A stretch of DNA of 10,826 nt from Croceibacterium_A sp035626815. Lineage in GTDB: Bacteria; Pseudomonadota; Alphaproteobacteria; Sphingomonadales; Sphingomonadaceae. The first letter of the stretch is position 1. Every line of letters begins with the position of its first letter. A model generated the notes under the pieces. That model was not told the DNA's origin and ran no database searches. It saw only the letters and a program-made list of their open reading frames with translations. The translations under genes and the position numbers were made by a program. Shown here piece by piece: positions 5,511 through 10,826 of the stretch. The DNA lies in contig DASPMY010000025.1 of NCBI GenBank assembly GCA_035626815.1, positions 1-10,826 on the forward strand, written 5' to 3'.

Positions 5511-7427
5511 TCAGCGGGATAGCGAATAGGTCACGATAGTGCCACCGGCATTGATGGCGACATACTGTTTGCCGCTGCGCCCGCGATAGGTCATCGGGTT
5601 GGCGTTGGCGTTGCCGCGGAGCGCGGCTTCCCACAACTGCTGGCCGGTCGCCGCATCGAAGGCGCGGAAGCGCCTATCGTTCGTTGCACCGACGAAGACA
5701 AGCCCTCCGGCGGTGACCGACGGGCCGGCGCTGCCCGAGTTGCCGACCAGGCGCTTGCCCTCGGGCAACTCGTCGATCACGCCGAGCGGCACCGACCACT
5801 TGATCTCGCCGGTTGCGGCGTCGACCGCGACCAGCTCGCCCCACGGCGGCTTGTAGCATGGCGCGCTCGGGCCGACGCCGCGGCCGTTGGCGTCGTACTG
5901 CCCGGACAGCGGCGCGGCGAAGGAGAAGAACGGGCCTTTCCCGTCGACGCTCGCGCGGTCGTACGGCTGGTCGGAGCTGTTGGCGTCGAAGCTGTAGCTC
6001 TCGGTGCTTTCCTTGCGCTCGACCCAGCCGACCAGCGAGGTGTCCTGCGCGTTGACGTAGACCAGGCCGGTCGTTGGATCGGCCGCCGGGCCGCCCCAGT
6101 TGACCCCGCCGGTGCCGCCGGGAAGCTGGATCGTCGAGCGCGGCGGCGTTCCCGCCTGATGGAAGAAGAACGGCGTGTACGGGCCGTAGTTGAGGAACCC
6201 GCCGGCCTTGTCCCACATCGCCCGGCAGGCCGCGGCGTGCTCGGGCGTGGTGTCCTCCGCGTCGACGACGTCGTCGAACGTCAGGCTCACCCGGCTGAGC
6301 GGCGGGGTGTTGACCGGAAATGGCTGGGTCGGGTGATAATACTCGCCGGGCACGTCGCCGGCGGGCACCGCGCGCTCTTCGACCGGCAGGTGCGGCTCGC
6401 CCGTCTCGCGGTCGATGACGAAGAACAGGCTGCTCTTGTTGACCGAGGCGATGACCGGCCGGCCGTTGACCTCGAGGAGCGCCCCCGCGGTCGCCTGGTC
6501 GATGTCCCACAGGTCGTGGTGGACGGTCTGGAAGTGCCACTTGTACGCACCGGTGCGGAAGTCGAGCCCGACGATCGAGTTGCCGTACAGGTTGGCGCCC
6601 GGGCGCTCGCCGCCCCAGTAGTTGGGCGCCGGCGAGCCGAGCGGGATGATGACGGTGCCGCGCGCCAGGTCGACCGGGGCGGAGAACGCCCACATGTTGG
6701 TGCCCGAGCGGCCCTTCCAGCCATTGCCCCAGGTCTCGTTGCCCGGCTGGCCGGGCTGGGCGACCGAGCTGAATTCCCACAGCTTGCGGCCCGTGCGGAC
6801 GTCGAACGCGCGGGTGTTGCCCGCATCGCCGGGCTGGTTCTCGAGCGTCGCCGCGCCAATGATGGCGACGTCGTCGGCGATCGTCGGCGTGCCGCCATAA
6901 GCGAGGCCCACGTCGATCGTGCCGCCCTGGCCGAAGCCGGCGGAGGGCTGGCCGTTCGCGGCGTCGAGCGCGAACATCGACGAGCCCGCCATCACCAGGA
7001 TGCGCGCCGGTGTCGTGGCGTCGCCCGGCCAGTAGCTGACCCCGCGGGTCGAGGCGTTGCGCGGCTGCCCGGCGGCCCCGGCCGATGTGCCGCGCGCCGG
7101 CGGGCCGTCGGGGATGGTGTAGACCCACTTCTCCTGCCCGGTGTCGGCATCGAGCGCGACCACGCGGTTGCCGGCGGGGAAGTACATCGTGCCGTCGACC
7201 ACCAGCGGCACCGCGGTGTTGAAGCCGCGCAGCGCGTAGCTCCACGCTTCGGTCAGCTGGGCGACGTTGCCGCGGTTGATGTCGGCGAGCGGGGAGTAGC
7301 GCGTCGCCGCCGCGTCGCGGTTGATCGTCCGCCAGTCGCCGTCGGGCACGGTGTCCTGCGCGATCGCGGCCGTGCCGGCCGCGAGCAGCAAGGTTGTCGC
7401 GAGCCTGAGGCCCCCAGCGACTCGCAT
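5511..7427 (-). CDS. Soluble PQQ-dependent dehydrogenase, membrane-glucose-dehydrogenase-like beta-propeller
   Basis: This 638-residue periplasmic quinoprotein has a signal peptide (1-24, '...AAIA|QD'). The propeller opens with 'DWRTINRDAAATRYSPL' (31-47), then repeats the tryptophan-docking pattern xDxxTGxxxW at about 91-101, 208-217, 288-297, 535-544 and 590-599. 'VHHDLWDID' (302-310) and Asn330-Lys331 match the active-site region of membrane glucose dehydrogenase (mGDH) type enzymes; Asp308 is the likely catalytic base. 'PCYKPPWGELVAVD' (523-536) is also typical of that group. The N-terminal membrane helices of true mGDH and any cytochrome c domain are absent, so electrons must leave through another carrier. 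The substrate is probably an alcohol or sugar-like compound but is not readable. The second of two adjacent ATGs (7427) is chosen because GGGAGG is 7 nt before it. It is the first gene of a three-gene operon. Confidence 0.9.
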   Translation of the reverse strand: MRVAGGLRLATTLLLAAGTAAIAQDTVPDGDWRTINRDAAATRYSPLADINRGNVAQLTEAWSYALRGFNTAVPLVVDGTMYFPAGNRVVALDADTGQEKWVYTIPDGPPARGTSAGAAGQPRNASTRGVSYWPGDATTPARILVMAGSSMFALDAANGQPSAGFGQGGTIDVGLAYGGTPTIADDVAIIGAATLENQPGDAGNTRAFDVRTGRKLWEFSSVAQPGQPGNETWGNGWKGRSGTNMWAFSAPVDLARGTVIIPLGSPAPNYWGGERPGANLYGNSIVGLDFRTGAYKWHFQTVHHDLWDIDQATAGALLEVNGRPVIASVNKSSLFFVIDRETGEPHLPVEERAVPAGDVPGEYYHPTQPFPVNTPPLSRVSLTFDDVVDAEDTTPEHAAACRAMWDKAGGFLNYGPYTPFFFHQAGTPPRSTIQLPGGTGGVNWGGPAADPTTGLVYVNAQDTSLVGWVERKESTESYSFDANSSDQPYDRASVDGKGPFFSFAAPLSGQYDANGRGVGPSAPCYKPPWGELVAVDAATGEIKWSVPLGVIDELPEGKRLVGNSGSAGPSVTAGGLVFVGATNDRRFRAFDAATGQQLWEAALRGNANANPMTYRGRSGKQYVAINAGGTIVTYSLSR

Positions 7428-7434
7428 CATCGAT

Positions 7435-7440
7435 CCTCCC
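7435..7440 (-). promoter_or_regulatory. Ribosome binding site deciding between two adjacent ATGs of the quinoprotein gene
   Basis: GGGAGG on the minus strand lies 4 nt from the ATG at 7430 and 7 nt from the ATG at 7427. The 7-nt spacing favours 7427. The difference is one methionine. Confidence 0.6.
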
Positions 7441-7497
7441 GCAAAGTGTCCGTTCCGGTGCCTGCCAACGCAGCCCGGAACGCCGTTTGTTGATTCT

Positions 7498-7526
7498 GTC
7501 CTACGGCGCGTCCGCGAGTTTGACAA
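7498..7526 (-). promoter_or_regulatory. Possible sigma70-type promoter of the quinoprotein operon
   Basis: On the minus strand TTGTCA (7526-7521) is followed after 17 nt by TAGGAC (7503-7498). The -35 is good, the -10 weak (3 of 6 matches). Transcription would start about 65-70 nt before the quinoprotein ATG. Offered as a candidate only. Confidence 0.2.
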
Positions 7527-7758
7527 TGGCCTGTCTCGCCGAAAATGAAGCCGAGACGAGGCGACGCGCAACAGCAAGTTTGTGAAAGCCCGCGTGGGTC
7601 GCCGCGCAATCTCCGCAAGCCCGGGCACGGCCGCAACGAACACGGGCGATTCCCGTCACGCTCGGACGGAGTCAACAAAAATGCGCCGGGGGGCTTGGCG
7701 GGAACGGTTCCGGGGTCTAGCGGATTTGCGTTGCGTCAAAGTGCGCAGCGCGGGCCGT

Positions 7759-7795
7759 GTAACCGGGCGTAACCGTGGCGGTTACCGTAATTTAC
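7759..7795. promoter_or_regulatory. Candidate operator: GTAACCG direct and inverted repeats
   Basis: GTAACCG occurs at 7759-7765 and 7769-7775, spaced exactly 10 bp, and its reverse complement CGGTTAC at 7779-7785. This makes a perfect 7-bp inverted repeat with a 3-nt centre plus one extra direct half-site on the same helix face. A second small palindrome, GTAA-T-TTAC, follows at 7787-7795. The cluster is about 100-135 bp upstream of the membrane-protein ATG, in the divergent region. The binding protein is unknown. Confidence 0.4.
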
Positions 7796-7892
7796 TCGGC
7801 AAGAGCGCTTCCGCGCCGCATGCGGGTGCCGCCGACGAGCGCGGCGCCGATGGTGCGGCCGGAAGCGGGCAACAGGGGAAGAGAGTTCTCTG

Positions 7893-8417
7893 ATGGGCGA
7901 CTTGTTATTTGCATTCACCGAGTGGCTGCGGACGACGCAGCTGGTCGAGCTGGCGCTGTGGATCTCGGATACCGGCCTGAGCCTGTGGATCGTCACCCAT
8001 TTCTGGGCGATCCCGATCATCCAGGTGTTCCACATCCTGGCGATCGCGGCATCGTTCGCCTCGATCCTGATGATCAACGCGCGCATGTTCAACATCGCCG
8101 GGAGCAGCTCGATGGCGGAGACCTCGCGGCGCTACATCCGCGTGCTGTGGTGGGCGCTGGTCGTGCTGGTGATCACCGGGATCGGCATGATCGTCGGCGA
8201 GCCGGTGCGCGAGCTGATCAACCCGATCTTCTGGATCAAGATGGGCCTGGTCGTGTTCGGCGTCCTCGTCACGATCTGGTTCCACAAGGGGGTGCTGAAG
8301 CACGTCGCCGCCGGCCGGGACATCGTCGCGACCGACAAGGCGACGGCGGTGTTCCTCGTCGTCCTGTGGTGCGTGATCATGCTGTGCGGGCGCTGGATCG
8401 CCTACGCTCCGGTATGA
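7893..8417 (+). CDS. Four-helix membrane protein, DUF6644-like (first of tandem pair)
   Basis: This 174-residue protein has about four hydrophobic helices (roughly 37-62, 84-103, 112-132 and 152-171). I assign it to DUF6644 by overall pattern; no function is established for that family. It shares with the next gene the spacing-identical signature WxxP-x5-HxxA (Trp38, Pro41, His47), an ITG in the second helix, NPxFxxKM (110-117), a Phe-His 14-15 residues later (His131), and a Gly-Arg in the last helix (166-167). Paired membrane histidines suggest b-type haem binding, which is inference. GAGAG 7 nt upstream supports the ATG. It lies 12 bp before its paralogue and divergent from a quinoprotein operon, so a role as electron acceptor or membrane anchor for PQQ dehydrogenases is plausible but unproven. 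Confidence 0.78.
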   Translation: MGDLLFAFTEWLRTTQLVELALWISDTGLSLWIVTHFWAIPIIQVFHILAIAASFASILMINARMFNIAGSSSMAETSRRYIRVLWWALVVLVITGIGMIVGEPVRELINPIFWIKMGLVVFGVLVTIWFHKGVLKHVAAGRDIVATDKATAVFLVVLWCVIMLCGRWIAYAPV

Positions 8418-8429
8418 GGGGAATCTTGC

Positions 8430-8945
8430 ATGTCGTTGTATCCTGAACCTACCAACCTCTGGGAATCGATCGAGTATTCCTCGCTCGGCATCACCATCGC
8501 CGAATCGACGTGGATGTTCCCGACGATCGAGACCTTGCACGTCATCGCGCTGGTGACGGTGCTCGGCATGATCGCCATCGTCGACTTGCGGCTGATCGGC
8601 GTCGGCTCGCGCACGCTGGCGGTGACCAAGCTGTCGAAGGACACGCTGCCGTGGGTGTGGGGCGCCTTCGTGCTCGCGGCCATCACCGGGGCGCTGCTGT
8701 TCGTCAGCAAGGCGACCAGCTACGTGATCAACCCGTACTTCCTGTGGAAGATGGTCATGCTCGCGCTCGCCGGCGTCAACATGATGTATTTCCACTTCTT
8801 CACCTACCGCACCGTCGAGCACTGGGACCTCGACCCGTCGGTCCCGGGCGGGGCCAAGGTCGCCGGCTGGCTGTCGCTGATCTTCTGGCTGCTGGTGGTG
8901 TTCTTCGGCCGCGCGATCGGCTTCACGCTCGGCATCTTCTACTAG
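8430..8945 (+). CDS. Four-helix membrane protein, DUF6644-like (second of tandem pair)
   Basis: This 171-residue membrane protein is a diverged paralogue of the upstream gene. Hydrophobic helices lie at about 30-56, 76-93, 103-124 and 147-168. It keeps Trp28, Pro31, His37 and Ala40 in the first helix, the ITG at 85-87, 'NPYFLWKM' (101-108), His122 exactly 15 residues after the Lys as in its neighbour, and Gly160-Arg161. Most other positions differ, so the duplication is old and the shared residues are probably functional. GAGGGG 8 nt before the ATG supports the start. The 12-bp gap shows an operon with the first copy. The gene ends just before a palindromic element and is convergent with a second quinoprotein gene. 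The two proteins may form a heterodimer; this is inference. Confidence 0.78.
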   Translation: MSLYPEPTNLWESIEYSSLGITIAESTWMFPTIETLHVIALVTVLGMIAIVDLRLIGVGSRTLAVTKLSKDTLPWVWGAFVLAAITGALLFVSKATSYVINPYFLWKMVMLALAGVNMMYFHFFTYRTVEHWDLDPSVPGGAKVAGWLSLIFWLLVVFFGRAIGFTLGIFY

Positions 8946-8948
8946 GCG

Positions 8949-9008
8949 CTCACCCTCCCACCCTCTCCCGGCGGGAGAGGGACCGGCGCCGGAGGCGCGA
9001 AGGGTGAG
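8949..9008. repeat. REP-like palindromic element between convergent genes
   Basis: An outer arm pair CTCACCCT/AGGGTGAG (8949-8956 with 9001-9008) encloses a 9-bp hairpin CCCTCTCCC-GGC-GGGAGAGGG (8961-8981) and a 10-bp palindrome CCGGCGCCGG (8983-8992). Together they could fold as a three-arm structure. Similar intergenic CCCTCTCCC/GGGAGAGGG repeats are widespread in GC-rich proteobacterial genomes (recalled). It fills the gap between two convergent genes, where it may also stop transcription from both sides, although there is no T-run. Confidence 0.6.
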
Positions 9009-9017
9009 AGTGAGCCG

Positions 9018-10826
9018 TCAGTCCGGCAGCGCGAAGACGTAGACCGACGAGCTGTTGACGCTCGGCAGCTGGGTCTCCGGGATCACGTCGGGAATGCCCG
9101 ACGACAGCGGGTTGCCGGCGCCGGTGACCATCGCGACGTACTGCTTGCCGTCGACCGAATAGGTGATCGCCGAAGCGTTGGGCACGCCGGTCACTCCGGT
9201 TCGCCACAGCTCGCGGCCGGTGCGCAAGTCGTAGGCGACGAACTGGCGATCCATCCAGCCGGTGAACAACACGCCGCCGGCGGTCGTGAGGATGCCCATG
9301 TCCGGCGTCTGGCGGTGGCGGGTCTCCCACAGCACCCTGCCGCTGCGCATGTCGATCGCCTGCAGCACGCCGAAGTTGCCGTCGCTGTCGGGCGGCGCGG
9401 CGTAGACCGCGTTGACCCCGGTGGTGAGCAGCCCGCCGGTGGTCGACGGGGTCAGGTCGGTGCACACGTCGCGGGCGTTGACGTAGAGCGTCTGGGTCGC
9501 CTCGACGTACGAGGTCGGGCTCCAGTTGCGCCCGCCGCCGCCGTGCGGGCACATGAACACCGGCCCGACATCGCGGCCGACCCGGGCCATGCTTTCCTTG
9601 ACGTGCTTGTCGCCGGTCACCGGATCGATGCGGTCGATGTAGTCCTGCAGGCCCATGTCGACCGACTTGACATAGTCCCCGGTCGCCGCGTCGATCGCGT
9701 CGAAGATCCCGCTCTTGCCGCCGGTGATCACCACCCGCCGCTGCCGGCCGCCGACCTCCAGCGTGCCGACCACCCGGTCGAACACCCAGTCGAGGTCGTA
9801 CTGGTCGTTGCGATTGTGCTGGTAGTACCACACCAACTTGCCGGTGCGCGGCTCGAACGCCAGCGTGCTCTCGGTGAACAGCGCGTCGTTGTTCTCGCCC
9901 GGCTTGAGGTCGCGCAGCGGCGCGGTGTCGTACGTGTTGCCGACGCCCCACAGCGCCAGGCGGTTGACCGGGTCGTAGCTGCCCGAAGTCCACACCGAGC
10001 CGCCCTTGCGGGTGTCGCTGGGCTGCCCGTTCCAGGTGTCGCCGCCGAGCTGGCCCGGCTTGGCCACGGTCTCGAACTCCCACAGCTTGGCGCCGGTCTC
10101 GGCGTCCACCGCGACGATCAGGCCGCCGCCATTGGTGTTGTTGGCGAACCCCTGCATGACCACGCCGTCGGCGGCGAGGGGTCCCCCCGGAATGCGCATG
10201 CCCGGACGATCGGTCAGCGGGACGTCCCACACCGGCCGGCCGGTGCGCGCGTCGAGCGCGACCATGTGGTTGTCGGACGTCGCCGCGTAGAGCTTGTCGC
10301 CATAGAGCGCGATCGTCTTGCGCGAGTTGAGCTGTACGCCCTGCGGCAGCCTGCGCTGGTAGCGCCAGAGCTGCCGACCGGTCGCCGCGTCGAAGGCAAA
10401 CACGTTGTCGCCGAAGCCGAACACGTAAAGCACCCCGTCGCGCACCAGCGGCTCGTTCATGTTGACGCCCGGCGGCAGCGCTTGCGCCCAGGCGATCCGC
10501 AGATCGGCGACGTTGCCGGTGTCGATCTGGCTCAGCGGGGAATACCCCAGCCCGAGGTGGCTGCGCCGCCACGCCGGCCAGTCCTCGGGCGACGGGTTCG
10601 CCAGCTCGGCCTCGGTGACGGGCGTGTAGCCGGCGAAACGGTCGGGGATCGCCGGAGCGGGCGGGAGTGGGGTGACGCGGGTCGACAGGCCGCCGACCGC
10701 GGATTCGCGCCGTGCCAGCGCAGGCGCTGGGGGCAGAGTAACTTTTCCCATCTCCGCTTCGCTATCCAGCGTCGTGCTGGAGGTGCCGCCGTTCTCCGCG
10801 AAGATAAGGGAAGCCAAAGAGAGGTA
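9018..10826 (-). CDS. PQQ-dependent dehydrogenase of the alcohol-dehydrogenase type, 5' end outside window
   Basis: The frame is open to the right edge. The most upstream residues ('YLSLASLIFA') look like the end of a signal peptide, so the real start probably lies outside. Numbering here starts from a TTG at 10817. The propeller begins 'DWPAWRRSHLGLGYSPLSQI' (79-98). Tryptophan-docking repeats (xDxxTGxxxW) occur at about 142-151, 189-197, 238-246, 489-497 and 530-538. Metal- and PQQ-site candidates are Asn294 in 'GVGN' and Asp341-x-Asp343 in 'NDQYDLDW'. 'GGGGRNWSPTSY' (426-437) and 'GKQYVAMVTGAG' (557-568) are typical of methanol/ethanol-type quinoproteins. The adjacent Cys-Cys pair of many such enzymes is missing, and there is no cytochrome c domain at the C-terminus. 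It is a different subfamily from the other quinoprotein in the window. The substrate is unknown. Confidence 0.88.
   Translation of the reverse strand, partial: YLSLASLIFAENGGTSSTTLDSEAEMGKVTLPPAPALARRESAVGGLSTRVTPLPPAPAIPDRFAGYTPVTEAELANPSPEDWPAWRRSHLGLGYSPLSQIDTGNVADLRIAWAQALPPGVNMNEPLVRDGVLYVFGFGDNVFAFDAATGRQLWRYQRRLPQGVQLNSRKTIALYGDKLYAATSDNHMVALDARTGRPVWDVPLTDRPGMRIPGGPLAADGVVMQGFANNTNGGGLIVAVDAETGAKLWEFETVAKPGQLGGDTWNGQPSDTRKGGSVWTSGSYDPVNRLALWGVGNTYDTAPLRDLKPGENNDALFTESTLAFEPRTGKLVWYYQHNRNDQYDLDWVFDRVVGTLEVGGRQRRVVITGGKSGIFDAIDAATGDYVKSVDMGLQDYIDRIDPVTGDKHVKESMARVGRDVGPVFMCPHGGGGRNWSPTSYVEATQTLYVNARDVCTDLTPSTTGGLLTTGVNAVYAAPPDSDGNFGVLQAIDMRSGRVLWETRHRQTPDMGILTTAGGVLFTGWMDRQFVAYDLRTGRELWRTGVTGVPNASAITYSVDGKQYVAMVTGAGNPLSSGIPDVIPETQLPSVNSSSVYVFALPD

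Larger units (their letters stand above)
7428..7892. other. Divergent intergenic control region (about 465 bp)
   Basis: This region lies between the start of the minus-strand quinoprotein operon and the start of the plus-strand membrane-protein pair. I see no convincing gene in it: the open frames have Arg/Gly/Ala-rich, shadow-like composition and no Shine-Dalgarno. It holds a weak minus-strand promoter candidate near 7498-7526 and a compact repeat cluster at 7759-7795. Two overlapping TTGCGT hexamers lie at 7726-7736. The last 20 bases carry the ribosome binding site (GAGAG at 7881-7885) of the first membrane protein. Its size and divergent layout suit shared regulation of both transcripts. 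Confidence 0.6.

Noticed and set aside
5482..5634. Upstream extension of the unknown secreted protein
   Set aside because: The extra 51 residues are Arg-rich, overlap the quinoprotein gene and would bury the signal peptide. The ATG at 5481 has a suitable ribosome binding site.
6159..7493. Plus-strand open frame opposite the first quinoprotein
   Set aside because: Arg/Val/Ala-rich translation without motifs, fully antisense to a clear PQQ propeller.
7520..7525. Perfect TTGACA on the plus strand
   Set aside because: No acceptable -10 hexamer lies 16-18 nt downstream, and it is more than 360 bp from the plus-strand gene.
7428..7643. Upstream extension of the first quinoprotein
   Set aside because: The added residues are Arg/Ser-rich and would place the signal peptide internally. 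GGGAGG supports the ATG at 7427.
7582..7893. Possible small gene (GTG start) whose TGA overlaps the ATG of the first membrane protein
   Set aside because: The overlap is suggestive, but the product is Arg/Gly/Ala-rich with no motif, there is no Shine-Dalgarno, and it would cover the operator-like repeats.
8950..10572. Alternative minus-strand frame inside the second quinoprotein
   Set aside because: It has scrambled Arg/Gly/Ala composition and ends inside the palindromic element. The other frame carries all the quinoprotein motifs.
10749..10751. ATG as the start of the second quinoprotein
   Set aside because: The GGAG directly abuts the ATG, so spacing is wrong. The protein would lack a signal peptide, while the open frame upstream looks like the end of one.
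1..10826. CRISPR array, tRNA, rRNA, insertion sequence or prophage
   Set aside because: No regularly spaced repeats, no cloverleaf-like or rRNA-like segments, and no transposase, integrase or phage structural motifs were seen on either strand.

Overview
This is a GC-rich proteobacterial segment. The TonB-dependent receptor, several signal-peptide-bearing periplasmic enzymes and the repeat type near 8950-9008 suit an alphaproteobacterium such as a sphingomonad. A GC-rich gammaproteobacterium (xanthomonad or steroidobacter-like) cannot be excluded, because no rRNA or other taxonomic marker is present. No tRNA, rRNA, CRISPR array, transposase or phage gene was seen.

Left part (1-2755, plus strand): a signalling operon with overlapping stop and start codons. 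It holds the C-terminal end of a TonB-dependent outer-membrane receptor, a periplasmic YfiR/DUF4154 protein, and a membrane hybrid histidine kinase with a CHASE8-like periplasmic sensor and a C-terminal receiver. In the known YfiBNR system, YfiR restrains a diguanylate cyclase that carries a CHASE8-type domain; here the cytoplasmic output is a kinase and the outer-membrane partner appears to be a TonB receptor.

Middle part (2772-7427, minus strand): a secreted SGNH/GDSL hydrolase with its own start region, convergent with the kinase gene. Upstream of it is a three-gene operon read right to left: a membrane-glucose-dehydrogenase-like soluble quinoprotein (7427-5511), a secreted conserved protein of unknown function (5481-4585) and a small secreted DUF6152 protein (4544-4116). 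The operon ends at a strong Rho-independent terminator (about 4083-4046).

Right part (7428-10826): a roughly 465-bp divergent control region holds a cluster of GTAACCG-type repeats. It is followed on the plus strand by two tandem, paralogous four-helix membrane proteins (DUF6644-like, 7893-8417 and 8430-8945) that share two intramembrane histidines at matching spacing. A REP-like palindromic element (8949-9008) separates them from a convergent second quinoprotein of the alcohol-dehydrogenase type (9018 to the right edge, 5' end outside the window), which carries an Asp-x-Asp at the active site.

Taken together, 4.1-10.8 kb looks like a periplasmic oxidation module: two PQQ dehydrogenases of different subfamilies, no cytochrome c gene or domain in view, and two histidine-bearing membrane proteins that are candidates for passing electrons to the membrane. 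That electron-transfer role is inference. The substrates cannot be read from the sequence.
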